This document shows positions 37,712-47,365 of a stretch of 64,000 nt of DNA, piece by piece. Position 1 is the first letter of the stretch. Every line of letters starts with the position of its first letter. This DNA is from Paenibacillus sp. Soil766 (GTDB taxonomy: Bacteria; Bacillota; Bacilli; Paenibacillales; NBRC-103111). The position numbers and the translations under genes were made by a program. The stretch covers positions 52,520-116,519 of the forward strand of contig NZ_LMSJ01000004.1 of NCBI RefSeq assembly GCF_001428105.1, in the 5' to 3' direction. The notes beneath the pieces were generated by a model. The model saw only the letters and a program-made list of their open reading frames with translations, was not told the DNA's origin and did not search any database.

Positions 37712-37765
37712 CTGGCTAGTTTTACCCGGAAATAGATGTAGAACATCCAGTTAACTAGCAGAAAC
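37712..37765. repeat. Single copy of the TTAGCTGGAT-type dispersed repeat
   Basis: On the minus strand this reads TAACTGGATGTTCTACATC-TATTTCC, closely resembling the first unit of the 27980 cluster (TTAGCTGGAAATAGTACATC-TATTTTC). It is flanked by AACTGGCTAG and CTAGCAG. It sits between the convergent ThuA-like and GntR genes. Confidence 0.5.
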
Positions 37766-37776
37766 GGTTCGATCGA

Positions 37777-38442
37777 TCATTTTTTCAAAGCTTCCAGCAT
37801 GTCGGTAATATGGGCCTGCATCAAGGTTTTTGCTTTTTCGCATTGTTGCTCTTCAATAGCTATGGCAATTAACGCATGATAATGCGAAGCTTTCGTTCTC
37901 ATGTGGGGCATCGTGTTGGTTTGTTTCCTGCCATCTTTAAGAAGGGGCATAATGGCTTCCATCATTCTCCCTAGAACTGGGTTTTTCGCGCCTTCCACAA
38001 TAACTTGGTGAAATGCCAAGTCTGTATCTAAGTAAGATCCACCCTCCTTCATCTCCTGATCTAGTTGTGTTGTTAATTCATGAAGCCTTTTTACTTGTGA
38101 TTTTGATGCATATTGGGCGCATAGTGCGGCTAATTCCGGTTCTATTAATAATCTCGCTTCCAACACAGTAACAAGCGAAATATGCCCTAATTCTTCTAGT
38201 TTCATCGTCGGATCTTCGAGTAAAAGCGGGTCATTTCTAACATACATGCCACGTCCGTGCTCAATACTAATCAGCCCTTGACTTTCCAACGTGCGAAGAG
38301 CTTCCCTAACAGTCGTTACGCTAACAGAAACATGATTGGCCAATTGCTGGAGGGTAGGAAGCCGATCCCCCGGGGCCCATTCCTTGTCTATAATTTTTTG
38401 TTTAAATGCGTTAATGGTGGTTTCAAACACCGTTTTTTTCAT
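37777..38442 (-). CDS. dgoR: GntR-family (FadR/FCD) regulator, likely DgoR
   Basis: A 221-residue regulator: winged-helix N-terminal domain about 10-75 (LANHVSVSVTTVREALRTLESQGLI) and an all-helical FCD ligand domain about 88-215 (LEARLLIEPELAALCAQYAS, DLAFHQVI). FCD members commonly sense sugar acids. It is divergent from the galactonate dehydratase gene, the arrangement expected for the D-galactonate repressor DgoR, and an operator-like repeat overlaps that promoter. The symbol is by context; sensing of galactonate is inferred. Confidence 0.8.
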   Translation of the reverse strand: MKKTVFETTINAFKQKIIDKEWAPGDRLPTLQQLANHVSVSVTTVREALRTLESQGLISIEHGRGMYVRNDPLLLEDPTMKLEELGHISLVTVLEARLLIEPELAALCAQYASKSQVKRLHELTTQLDQEMKEGGSYLDTDLAFHQVIVEGAKNPVLGRMMEAIMPLLKDGRKQTNTMPHMRTKASHYHALIAIAIEEQQCEKAKTLMQAHITDMLEALKK

Positions 38443-38543
38443 GATTTAGCGCCCTTCCTCCAAATTATTATCTGTTATTCTAACACAGAAGATATTGTAA
38501 AAACACTTATCTTACTTACACGTATAGAAATAATAGTTATGAA

Positions 38544-38590
38544 TTGACAAAGAGGAAAATAGATACTATGATTCAATTATAGATAGTATG
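38544..38590 (+). promoter_or_regulatory. dgoD promoter with predicted GntR operator
   Basis: TTGACA (38544-38549), 17 bp, TATGAT (38567-38572) forms a strong SigA promoter. Over it lies a 12-bp direct repeat with one mismatch, ATAGATACTATG (38559-38570) and ATAGATAGTATG (38579-38590), period 20 bp, whose inner parts ATACTAT/ATAGTAT also form an inverted repeat. Binding there would block the -10 region. Confidence 0.6.
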
Positions 38591-38704
38591 TATTTTATTT
38601 TTGGCATGATTTCGGGCTGAATTTATAGGGAAATGCTCATTTGAAAGGCAAAGTCATCCGATGAATGTGCCAATTACAAGAAGCTAGAGAAAAGAGGGAA
38701 ATGG

Positions 38705-39853
38705 ATGAAAATCACAAGCTATGAGACGTTTATTGTTCCACCGCGCTGGTTGTTCTTGAAAATAGAAACCGATGAAGGCATTGTTGGATGGGGAGAGCCA
38801 ATCGTTGAGGGGAAAGCCCATACTGTACAGGCAGCTGTATCTGAACTTATGGACTATTTAGTTGGTAAGGATCCTTTGCGTATTGAGGATCATTGGCAGG
38901 TTATGTACAGGTCTGGTTTTTATCGGGGCGGTCCTATTCTAATGAGCGCAATCGCTGGAATTGACCAGGCTTTATGGGATATCAAAGGAAAATTCTACAA
39001 TGCTCCAATTTATCAGCTGTTAGGTGGCGCATGTAGAGATTCGATAAAAGTGTATTCTTGGATCGGGGGCGACCGCCCAAGCGACGTATGTCAAGATGCA
39101 TTGGAGAAGGTTAAAGCCGGATTCACCGCAATTAAAATGAACGCCACCGAAGAGCTGCAGTTTATTGATTCTTATGAGAAAATCGATCAGGTAATTGCAC
39201 GGGTCGCTGCGATCCGAGACGCAGTTGGACCGAATTTGGGGATTGGTGTAGATTTCCATGGCAGAGTACACAAGCCAATGGCTAAAGTTTTAGCCAAGGA
39301 ATTAGAACCTTTCCGTCTCATGTTTATAGAAGAGCCCGTTTTACCAGAAAACAATGAAGCCTTACGAGACCTCGCACATCATACCAATATCCCAATAGCT
39401 ACAGGCGAGCGTATGTTCTCCCGTTGGGATTTTAAAAAGCTGCTTGAGGATGGTTATGTTGATATCATACAACCTGACCTATCCCACGCTGGAGGGATTA
39501 CGGAATGCAAAAAAATTGCCTCGATGGCCGAAGCCTATGATGTTGCTCTAGCACCTCATTGTCCGTTAGGGCCAATTGCACTAGCAGCATGCCTACAGTT
39601 AGATGCCACAGCCTACAATGCTTTCATCCAAGAACAAAGTCTTGGCATTCATTATAATAAAGGTAACGATTTACTTGATTATATTATCGATCCTGCTGTA
39701 TTCTCCTATGAAGGCGGATATGTAAAAATTCCTGATGGTCCTGGTCTTGGCATAACGATTAATGAAGAATACGTTCGGAAAATGTCGGAGATTGGTCATC
39801 GGTGGAGAAATCCCGTATGGCGTCACAAAGACGGGTCTGTAGCTGAGTGGTAA
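38705..39853 (+). CDS. dgoD: D-galactonate dehydratase (enolase superfamily)
   Basis: A 382-residue enzyme that dehydrates D-galactonate to 2-keto-3-deoxy-D-galactonate in the DeLey-Doudoroff route. It is very similar to E. coli DgoD along its length, and the functional residues fall at the same numbers: metal ligands Asp183, Glu209 and Glu235, catalytic His185 and His285. The C-terminus [16 protein letters not shown] is also conserved. No kinase, aldolase or transporter for the pathway is beside it, so those must be elsewhere. Controlled by the divergent GntR gene. Confidence 0.93.
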   Translation: MKITSYETFIVPPRWLFLKIETDEGIVGWGEPIVEGKAHTVQAAVSELMDYLVGKDPLRIEDHWQVMYRSGFYRGGPILMSAIAGIDQALWDIKGKFYNAPIYQLLGGACRDSIKVYSWIGGDRPSDVCQDALEKVKAGFTAIKMNATEELQFIDSYEKIDQVIARVAAIRDAVGPNLGIGVDFHGRVHKPMAKVLAKELEPFRLMFIEEPVLPENNEALRDLAHHTNIPIATGERMFSRWDFKKLLEDGYVDIIQPDLSHAGGITECKKIASMAEAYDVALAPHCPLGPIALAACLQLDATAYNAFIQEQSLGIHYNKGNDLLDYIIDPAVFSYEGGYVKIPDGPGLGITINEEYVRKMSEIGHRWRNPVWRHKDGSVAEW

Positions 39854-39869
39854 AATAAATAAGCAGAGA

Positions 39870-39899
39870 GAAGTTCCTGAGTGCGGGAGCTTCTTTTTT
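39870..39899 (+). terminator. Terminator of dgoD
   Basis: GAAGTTCC (39870-39877) pairs with GGAGCTTC (39886-39893, one G-U), followed by six T. It starts 17 bp past the stop. Confidence 0.8.
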
Positions 39900-40009
39900 A
39901 TGGTAAGCAATACTGTCGTTAGACTTGTAATTGGTTATGTAGTGAATAATAAACTTGAATCATGGAAATCTATGAATAGACTTAATAACCATGATAGGGG
40001 AAATACATA

Positions 40010-40650
40010 ATGACTCAAGATAATACAGTAATAGATAAGAAAAATGATATCCGACTAACTTCTGGTGATCTCACACCCCTATGGACAGGTTATTTCGGTG
40101 ACAGTATGGCAAATTGCGTGCTCAAATACTTTCTGAATAAAGTTGAAGACGCGGAAGTGAAACCAATCGTTGAGTACGCACTTGGATTGACAGAGGAACA
40201 TATGGAATTTAAAAATTCGCTATTTGAAAACGAAAAATTCCCTATTCCTATTGCCTTTACTGATAAGGATGAAGTACAAAGGAAGTAGTCGAATATATTA
40301 TGCGCGGCAGAGATATTTCTTCTAAACATATTGCAGTATTCAGCTCTCTATTGCGCGATGACCATTTGCCAGCACCTATGACTTGGGAAACAGATATATC
40401 CAATTCAAAGGAAGCCCCATTTTCTGAGAAGCTTATGCTATACCATACGATCTTCCTTTCAACATTAGGTTTAGGGAATTATGGAGCAGCTATTGCAGCA
40501 AACACTAGGAGAGATTTATCAGCTTTATACCTCCGGGTATTAGCAGAAACAGGAACATTTGCAGATGACGGTGCCGAACTCTTAATAAAGAAAAAATGGA
40601 TGGAAAAGATGCCTGGTCCGATAGAACGTAATGCTCTATTATCCGTGTAA
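40010..40650 (+). pseudogene. Broken DUF3231-family gene (internal deletion and frameshift)
   Basis: The first frame (40010-40288) encodes the N-terminal start of a DUF3231 protein (LTPLWTGYFGDSMANCVLKYFLNKVEDAEVKPIV). The C-terminal family block (KEVVEYIMRGRDISSKHIAVFSSLL through WMEKMPGPIERNAL) follows in a different frame from about 40270. Intact members are about 330 residues in two similar halves; here the middle is missing. The junction lies at two copies of GAAGTA (40271-40276 and 40282-40287), suggesting a deletion between short repeats. The N-terminal piece could still be translated. DUF3231 function is unknown, though related proteins occur in spores or coats. Confidence 0.8.
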
Positions 40651-40726
40651 ACGGTGATGCCTTTTTCTCAGAAAAATGATGGGTTATATGTCATTGCACT
40701 CCCTCGGAAGACGATAGCACAATAAT

Positions 40727-40764
40727 CAGGGAGCAGATTGCCACGGCAGCTGCTCCCTGTTTTC
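40727..40764 (+). terminator. Terminator-like hairpin of a repeated type (copy 1)
   Basis: CAGGGAGCAG (40727-40736) pairs with CTGCTCCCTG (40750-40759), followed by TTTTC. The loop TTGCC...GGCAG also occurs in the hairpin at 58836, so the two are copies of one element. It separates the broken DUF3231 gene from the convergent ger operon 3. Confidence 0.75.
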
Positions 40765-40837
40765 ATTCAAGTAGTAGGAGATTAGTTAAATAAACAATCA
40801 TAAAATCATTAAAGTGGTATAAAAACATACTGTTTAA

Positions 40838-41956
40838 TCAATTCGGAGACCTTGCTTGTACTAAATTGCGGCGTAAGACGCTGACCGCAAGTAGTAGTGC
40901 TAAAGGCAATACAAACGCAAAAGGCTCCCACATTGGACCTAAATAACTAACGGTTTCCACCCATTTCCTTATTCCTGTGAATGAAGCTTTCCCGTTTAAA
41001 AAAAAGATCATTCCCACGATTAAAATTAACAGCCGGCTATCACGGAGATTGAACAATCGTACAACAAATAAATTCATAACATACAGTGTAATCGTTACTT
41101 TCATAAAAGAGCCCACTATTAAGGACATGCCAATAACGGATTCAATCCGTTGAACGATTTCCTGTACCTCGATCATGCGCGCCAACTCGAACATAGGGAA
41201 TTTACGATCGCCAGCGAAGGGACCGAAGACTAGGATCGTGCTTGTGGTAACCAGAATCAAAACGATCAGATTTAATGTCATTGAGACGAACATAACTTTT
41301 GGAATTCGCTTTTGCTCATCTTCTTTTACGAATGGGATCAACATACTGAACAAGAAAAGTTCCGCGTATGGAAATGAAAATGACATATAGGCACCTAAAA
41401 TAACTGGCTTGATCTTACTCGGTATGAGCGGTTTCAAATTGCTGAAATCATAATCAGGAATGCTGAGCACAAGCACGATGCTTACAAAAACAAGTAAAGT
41501 AACAAGAAGTAACGCAAACATTTGTGAGATAACTTCAATACCTGACATGACGGTCAATACAGCTACAACCAAAATTGTAGATGTAAAAATGTAAATCGGC
41601 GTCTCACTCATCATGGTGCTTTCCATAAAGAGACCAACATCCAGCGTAATCCCTGTACCGATATGAATAATATACGGTAACGGAAGAATGATCACGAGGA
41701 TGAATGTCGCGACCTTTCCAATTAAGGAATTGCTTATTTCAATAAAGTCTGTTCTAGGAAAGCGTTTATGCAAATAGAGCATACCCGTTAGCAGGAGGCA
41801 ACCGGCAATCCAAGAAAGTAAGATGGACAACCATGCGTTGTTGTTCGCTACTCCAATTATGGGGCCAGGAATATTAATAATGGATGACCCTGTTAAATAT
41901 GTGAAGAATAAGACTCCGAGCTGTCTAGCACTGATCGTAGACCCTTTTGTATCCAT
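40838..41956 (-). CDS. GerB-type germination receptor B subunit (ger operon 3)
   Basis: A 372-residue GerB-family membrane protein with about ten helices; residues 1-11 are polar and the first helix begins at RQLGVLFFTYLTGSSIINIPG. The frame starts with GTG at 41968, but that codon is inside the AGGTG ribosome binding site of the ATG at 41956, which I take as the start. It is the last gene of the operon. It resembles the B proteins of operons 1 and 4 only in overall design. Confidence 0.88.
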   Translation of the reverse strand: MDTKGSTISARQLGVLFFTYLTGSSIINIPGPIIGVANNNAWLSILLSWIAGCLLLTGMLYLHKRFPRTDFIEISNSLIGKVATFILVIILPLPYIIHIGTGITLDVGLFMESTMMSETPIYIFTSTILVVAVLTVMSGIEVISQMFALLLVTLLVFVSIVLVLSIPDYDFSNLKPLIPSKIKPVILGAYMSFSFPYAELFLFSMLIPFVKEDEQKRIPKVMFVSMTLNLIVLILVTTSTILVFGPFAGDRKFPMFELARMIEVQEIVQRIESVIGMSLIVGSFMKVTITLYVMNLFVVRLFNLRDSRLLILIVGMIFFLNGKASFTGIRKWVETVSYLGPMWEPFAFVLPLALLLAVSVLRRNLVQARSPN

Positions 41957-41980
41957 GAATCCATTCACCTAATTCCAAGG

Positions 41981-42223
41981 TTATTCTGAGGGTTTCAACA
42001 TTTCGACCACCCTGCGAGAACTGTTACCAAATACATAGTCCGCCCAATCGTACATTGCGAAAAATTTTGTATGCCAAATACAATCTACGCTCATAAGTAC
42101 GGTAATCGTCAGGAGTGTGGCATAAACAAGACGTTCTCTAGTCTGGGCACCTTTTAATCTTTTGAAATCATGGGTAAAGATCGCTCCATAAAGGATGAAA
42201 ATCAAAATAATAAATCCAGTCAT
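41981..42223 (-). CDS. Small membrane protein of ger operon 3 (D-subunit-like)
   Basis: An 80-residue protein with helices at about 2-17 and 33-47 joined by a basic segment (KRLKGAQTRER), and a C-terminal polar tail. AAAGGTGA precedes the ATG. It lies 17 bp after the C gene and just before the B gene, the same slot as the 77-residue protein of operon 1. It is therefore a probable D subunit of this receptor, although direct sequence likeness is low. Confidence 0.68.
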   Translation of the reverse strand: MTGFIILIFILYGAIFTHDFKRLKGAQTRERLVYATLLTITVLMSVDCIWHTKFFAMYDWADYVFGNSSRRVVEMLKPSE

Positions 42224-42240
42224 ACGTTCACCTTTCCGGG

Positions 42241-43395
42241 TTACTTCGAAAATACCGGTTTACCGGCAGATGTACCCGTGTTTTCCAGATTTAACGTTAC
42301 ACGAGCGTCAAAACTGGCATGAGAAAAATAGTCTTCCCATTCTGATTCTATCTTGTTCCATAAGCTTTCGTTATTTTGATAAACACGATTGGCGATTAGA
42401 AAAATGTCCAGCTTCTTTTCTTGCAGATTCTCAAACGTTTGTTTCATCTGATCGACGATAATTTCCTCCGTCTTTTTCACAAAAGCAGTTTCAGCATCGA
42501 CTGACTTGAAATTTGTGCATTTCAGCTCGCGCGCCGAGCCCTTGGCCATTGCCTTAACCGAAACGACCAATTTGTCATTAACAAATTGATAATCTAGATT
42601 GCTCGAAAAATCTGTTACTTCAAGGGTTTCAGTTTTTTGCTTGTTTTCACTGGAATTTCCGCATGGCACCTCGATCAGACCATAGTTGTAACGATTCGTT
42701 AACATGAGATATCCGTCATTTTCATCTCCAGTCAATTTATCGACCATTCTCTCCTTCTTAAATAAGGCGGAACCGCTGACCTTGAAGCCTTTCTCCTGAC
42801 TCGGAATAACGTATGAAATGACCGCATTGCCGGTTTTGTCCCGCAACTGTTTACCTAAATTAAATAAGTTAGAGTCGACAGTTCGAGCTGCATATTTATA
42901 GAGCGCCTCCTTGGATCGCATGATTTGTTGACTAGATGTTTGTTCTATTGTTGGTATTTTTTCTAAATACGATTGTGCATTGCCTTTCGTAATCATGATG
43001 GATGCTGTTAGACGTGGTTCAGGGTCGCGATAGAAAATATCTAGTAGCTCGCCAATATTCGCTCGGCGTGCGGTCTCTTCGCTGATCAGAATGACCCGCA
43101 TATGGCTCCATTGTGATCTCCTTCCAAGTTCTCCTGTGATATTGCGTATCGCGGGTAGGACCGAATCGCCTGTTGATATGACATTAAAACTGGCATTTCC
43201 AATGCTTTGGCTACTACTCTTTTCCCCTTTCGGTTTATAGTATTGAGTAGTTATCTGCACAGTCCCATCCTGCTTCGTATCGATCGCTAGACCCATCACG
43301 AATACCAAATCCGTTAATTCGTAATGACTCCAGCAACCCGTAAGGAAAATCGAAACTATCACCAGAACCGTGTTCATTCGGAGAAATATGTTCAT
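42241..43395 (-). CDS. Ger(x)C-family germination lipoprotein (ger operon 3)
   Basis: A 384-residue C subunit with signal peptide, lipobox FLTGC (Cys21) and the family start WSHYELTDLVFVMGLAID. Later landmarks include WSHMRVILISEETARRANIGELLD and DRDPEPR-like FYRDPEPRLTASIMI. The start codon overlaps the stop of the A gene (ATGA, 43392-43395), so translation is coupled. Anchored outside the spore inner membrane as part of the receptor. Confidence 0.89.
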   Translation of the reverse strand: MNIFLRMNTVLVIVSIFLTGCWSHYELTDLVFVMGLAIDTKQDGTVQITTQYYKPKGEKSSSQSIGNASFNVISTGDSVLPAIRNITGELGRRSQWSHMRVILISEETARRANIGELLDIFYRDPEPRLTASIMITKGNAQSYLEKIPTIEQTSSQQIMRSKEALYKYAARTVDSNLFNLGKQLRDKTGNAVISYVIPSQEKGFKVSGSALFKKERMVDKLTGDENDGYLMLTNRYNYGLIEVPCGNSSENKQKTETLEVTDFSSNLDYQFVNDKLVVSVKAMAKGSARELKCTNFKSVDAETAFVKKTEEIIVDQMKQTFENLQEKKLDIFLIANRVYQNNESLWNKIESEWEDYFSHASFDARVTLNLENTGTSAGKPVFSK

Positions 43396-44912
43396 CTTTT
43401 ATCATTCCTCTGCAAAGTCTTACCCAAAGTACCTGCTCGAGACTTTCGCATCAACTGTCGAAGAGGTGCGCGAACAAATACATCCCGCCATTCGGATAAG
43501 TTCAAAGGCGCGAGTGGAGACATGTAATACTGACCTAGCGGTCTTAATCTGCACAGATGAAGCAAGATTAGCAGCAACCCTAGCATCAGACCGTACCCAC
43601 CGAGCCAAGCTGCTAATATCATCAACGGAAACCGCAGAACACGTAAGCCGATCGCTACACTGTATTGAGGGATTGCAAAGGAAGCAATTCCTGTTAATGA
43701 GACGATGATCACCATGCTAGGCGATGCGATGCCTGCTGCAATTGCAGCCTCCCCAATAACTAGTGCCCCTACGATACTAACAGCTGATCCAACAGGACGT
43801 GGCAAACGAATTCCCGCCTCCCGAAGCAGCTCAAAGAAAAACTCCATGAGGAACGCTTCAACAAATGCTGGAAAAGGAATTCCCTCTCTTGCATCGACGA
43901 TGGCAAGAAGCAATATGGTAGGGATGAGCTCTGGATGAAATGTCGTAAGCGCAATATAAATGCTAGGCAGCAAAAGTGCGATGACAAATGCAAAAATGCG
44001 CAACAACCTGATTAAACTCGACAGGACAGTCCGCTGGTAATAATCTTCGCTTGATTGGAACAATTCGATAAATAAGCCAGGGCATAACATCATCGTGCCG
44101 GTTCCGTCTACCATCACCAGGATCTTACCTTCCAGCAGTCCAGCAACAGCCACATCTGGACGTTCAGTGAACCGTACTTGCGGAAACGGTGAATAGATAT
44201 TGTCTTCGACCAATTCTTCGATATAGGATGTCTCGAGTATTTCCAACGCCGGGATGCAACTTATTTTCTCACGAAAATCATTCAGCAAAGGCTTGCTTAC
44301 TCGGCTATCTAAATAACCGTATACGAGATTGGTCTTCGATTCGCCGCCTCCGACCAAATAGGTCATTTTAAGGTCAGGGGTGCGTAACCTTTTTCGAATC
44401 AATCCCACATTTGTCTGAAGATCTTCGACGCTCCCTTCGCGTGGACCTTGCACGACGGATTCACTTACCGGTTCTGCTACAGTTCTGGTTTCGACGGAAA
44501 GTGCATCAAACGCGAGTGCTTTGTTCCATTGATCGATGAGAATAATAATATGGCCATTTAAAATTTGAGTAATTATATCGTCAAGCCGTTCGAACAGAAC
44601 AGAATTTCTAGTCGAAACACCATGGTTTTCATAAAATGAGGTGAATGCTTCCAAAGTTACGTCGGTGGCTGGTCCGTTTTCATGCTTAAGCAGATCTTGC
44701 AGCGCTCTTTTCAGGTAATTGGTTTCGTTTTCCTTGGTAAGCGTTTTAAAGTAAATCGAGCAGGCAGAAATAGAGAAATCCATACCGAAACGCCATTCTT
44801 GGATCACAAGATCATGTGCGCCTTCAAAAATTTGGTTCATTATGTTCAAATTATCGAGAATCGATTCCGACAAGTTTTTATTAATATCCATTGGATGAGA
44901 GGTCGCATTCAT
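43392..44912 (-). CDS. GerA-family germination receptor A subunit (ger operon 3)
   Basis: A 506-residue A subunit. Landmarks: VQGPREGSVEDLQTNVGLIRKRLR, PFPQVRFTERPDVAVAGLLEGKILVMVDG, then about five membrane helices. The usual TPF after the VDG motif is replaced by TGT, a difference from the other three A proteins. A GTG at 44921 opens the frame, but AGGTG overlapping it serves the ATG at 44912, which I chose. First gene of the A-C-D-B operon. Confidence 0.9.
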   Translation of the reverse strand: MNATSHPMDINKNLSESILDNLNIMNQIFEGAHDLVIQEWRFGMDFSISACSIYFKTLTKENETNYLKRALQDLLKHENGPATDVTLEAFTSFYENHGVSTRNSVLFERLDDIITQILNGHIIILIDQWNKALAFDALSVETRTVAEPVSESVVQGPREGSVEDLQTNVGLIRKRLRTPDLKMTYLVGGGESKTNLVYGYLDSRVSKPLLNDFREKISCIPALEILETSYIEELVEDNIYSPFPQVRFTERPDVAVAGLLEGKILVMVDGTGTMMLCPGLFIELFQSSEDYYQRTVLSSLIRLLRIFAFVIALLLPSIYIALTTFHPELIPTILLLAIVDAREGIPFPAFVEAFLMEFFFELLREAGIRLPRPVGSAVSIVGALVIGEAAIAAGIASPSMVIIVSLTGIASFAIPQYSVAIGLRVLRFPLMILAAWLGGYGLMLGLLLILLHLCRLRPLGQYYMSPLAPLNLSEWRDVFVRAPLRQLMRKSRAGTLGKTLQRNDKR

Positions 44913-45090
44913 TTTGTTCACCTATTCCCAGATCATGGTTATGCATTTATTCTGTCCAAGAAAGGCATATCTATCCAATATTTAGCGATCAAAAAAGCTT
45001 AGTCTTTATTATTTAGACAGGATAATACAGGAATTTACATTTTGTTTGTCGAAATAATGGGTTAAACACTTATACAAGAGGAGCACTACT

Positions 45091-47364
45091 ATGAATCTAA
45101 AGTCAATGAAGTTGAAATTACTATCATCTGCAATGGCCTTATCACTTATCATCTCCGCAGTAGCACCATTATCGAGTGCAAGCGCAAGCACTTCTACATT
45201 AACAAGTGGAGCGTATATCACGGATGCTGAGGATCATTCCATCAACACCCTAACTTTAGGTCAATCCTTAAATCTCAAATTACGTGATTACACAAGAGTG
45301 TCTGGGTGGGTCGATTTATCCGATACTACCTTCCATTCTGCTGACTCTGGGGTACTAGCGGTATCCTCAGAAGGTTCTCTTTACGCGAATAACATTGGGA
45401 CTTCGGTAGTCACAGCTACTTATGGTGGTGATACCAAAACACGATCTATTCAAGTTATTCCACCCTATAACTTGCGTTTCGGACAATTTCAATTTACCGT
45501 AAATGCAGGGTCAACCCAGACATTTACCCTTACAGGTCAAGCTTCTTTCGGACCTAATATCGATTACACAGCTAGAGCCACCTACACCTCTTCGTCTCCA
45601 GATGTAGTCACGGTTGATAACACTGGTAAAATCAGGGGCTTAAAGGCAGGTACGGCGACTATAACAGCAACTCTCGCAGATAGATCAGCTACAGCCGAAG
45701 TTCGTGTAGCCAGTTCAGCATCAGTTCAAGGTACAGAAGACCCTCAAGTTATCGCCCAACGCACCAGTAGTTTAGCCCTCTGGAACAGTATCCGCTCGGC
45801 TATGGGGTATTCTGTCGTAACAGAGAATACGCTACTGGTGAAAGCGGCACAAAACCATTCCAACTACTTAGGTGTTTCGTCTGCACAGGCATCAAAAGGG
45901 CACTCGGAGACAGCGGGAGACGTTGGGTTCACTGGTTCATCTTCTAGCGAACGTACTGCTTACGTGGGGTATCAAAGTCGTGGTGGCGTTGGCGAAGTAG
46001 TCCATTACATCCCCAATGACAATAACCAAGCGATTCAAGGTCTAATCGACGCCCCATACCATCGTGTCTTGATGCTAGACCCTAACGCATTCGAAGTTGG
46101 TATCGGTATTCATCTAGCTCCTCCTGTATCGACAGTAGCCAATATTGGCTACGTCAACAGCGATACAAAAACTGTTTCGTACTACCCTTACCCTAATCAG
46201 CAAGGGGTACCGACTTATTGGCATGCAAATGAAACTCCAAACCCGTTGCAACCACACGGAAAAGCAGGAGCTAAGGTTGGTTATCCTATTACTGTTTCGG
46301 TAACTGGCTTCGGTGACGTAACTTTTATTAATGCAACGATCAAAGATGCTTCAGGTACGGATATTCCTTTCTACCTAACGGATAAAAATAATTCAGGTAG
46401 AGGTTCAATTGTAATAACACCTAAGAGTCCCTTATCTCCTAATACCACTTACACTGTCAACTTCAATGGCTCTACGGAGGGGTTAGGCGATTTCCAAAAG
46501 ACTTGGTCTTTCACAACAAAAGGTGAATCTTTGGGTACGTTATCAGCTATGGTATCGGGTATGGTCTTGAGTGTAGGTCGTCCACAGTCAAACACGATCT
46601 ACTATAAAACAGATGATGGCTACACGGATGTAACATCTCAAGCCACATTCACATCGTCCAATCCTGCCCTAACTGTCTCTAATGGGGTATTCACTTCGAC
46701 AGAGCCTTTCACTAATGCTACTGTTACGGCTACCTACAAAGGGTTATCATTCACGATAGCAGTATCTGCAGAGGGCGAAGCGGTCAAACCTAAACTTCCT
46801 ACGACTGTAGGTGATCCGTCCAAAGTAGTAAGCACCATCCCATCGAACTACCAGACAGTCAACAAACAAATGAAGGATGTATCCTCGCATTGGGCAGAAA
46901 AAGAAATCGCTTGGGCAATCAGCCAAAATATCGCTCAGGGATATGAAGACCACTCTTTCAAACCAAACGGTGATGTCACTGAAGCCGAGTTCCTTGCTTT
47001 TGTCCTACGTGCTTTAAAGTCCGATCCGAAAAACGTCGATTTGACTGAAACCAACAGTTGGTCTGATGGTGTATACAATCTTGCTAAAAAGTATAACCTT
47101 CCTCTAACGGGGTATTCAAACCAGAAGTCCCGCGACACGAAGATTACGCGCCAACAAGTAGCCAATATCATCGCTTCGGTAGATGGTCAAGCTCTGCAAG
47201 GTGATGCTTCAATCAAGTACCTTTTGAACAAAAATTACTCTCAAGGCAAAACATCAGCCACGGTAGAAGGCTACAAGGGTAATGACACTCTAACCAGAGC
47301 CGAAGCAATCAAATTCCTGCTAAACCTACTCGAAAGAGGGGTAACAGAGGTTAAAGGGTCTTAA
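45091..47364 (+). CDS. S-layer-anchored CAP-domain surface protein
   Basis: A 757-residue cell-surface protein. Signal peptide about 1-33; bacterial Ig-like (Big_2) modules about 50-125 and 130-205; a CAP/SCP-like domain about 225-355 (LLVKAAQNHSNYLG, KGHSETAG, YHRVLMLDPNAFEVGIGI); an Ig-like module about 385-475; another about 480-560; and C-terminal SLH motifs about 598-640 (DVSSHWAEKEIAWAISQNIAQGYED), 655-700 and 715-750 that bind secondary cell-wall polysaccharide. CAP domains occur in YkwD-type proteins and in coat or germination proteins. AGAGGAG precedes the ATG. It is divergent from ger operon 3. Confidence 0.85.
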   Translation: MNLKSMKLKLLSSAMALSLIISAVAPLSSASASTSTLTSGAYITDAEDHSINTLTLGQSLNLKLRDYTRVSGWVDLSDTTFHSADSGVLAVSSEGSLYANNIGTSVVTATYGGDTKTRSIQVIPPYNLRFGQFQFTVNAGSTQTFTLTGQASFGPNIDYTARATYTSSSPDVVTVDNTGKIRGLKAGTATITATLADRSATAEVRVASSASVQGTEDPQVIAQRTSSLALWNSIRSAMGYSVVTENTLLVKAAQNHSNYLGVSSAQASKGHSETAGDVGFTGSSSSERTAYVGYQSRGGVGEVVHYIPNDNNQAIQGLIDAPYHRVLMLDPNAFEVGIGIHLAPPVSTVANIGYVNSDTKTVSYYPYPNQQGVPTYWHANETPNPLQPHGKAGAKVGYPITVSVTGFGDVTFINATIKDASGTDIPFYLTDKNNSGRGSIVITPKSPLSPNTTYTVNFNGSTEGLGDFQKTWSFTTKGESLGTLSAMVSGMVLSVGRPQSNTIYYKTDDGYTDVTSQATFTSSNPALTVSNGVFTSTEPFTNATVTATYKGLSFTIAVSAEGEAVKPKLPTTVGDPSKVVSTIPSNYQTVNKQMKDVSSHWAEKEIAWAISQNIAQGYEDHSFKPNGDVTEAEFLAFVLRALKSDPKNVDLTETNSWSDGVYNLAKKYNLPLTGYSNQKSRDTKITRQQVANIIASVDGQALQGDASIKYLLNKNYSQGKTSATVEGYKGNDTLTRAEAIKFLLNLLERGVTEVKGS

Positions 47365-47365
47365 A

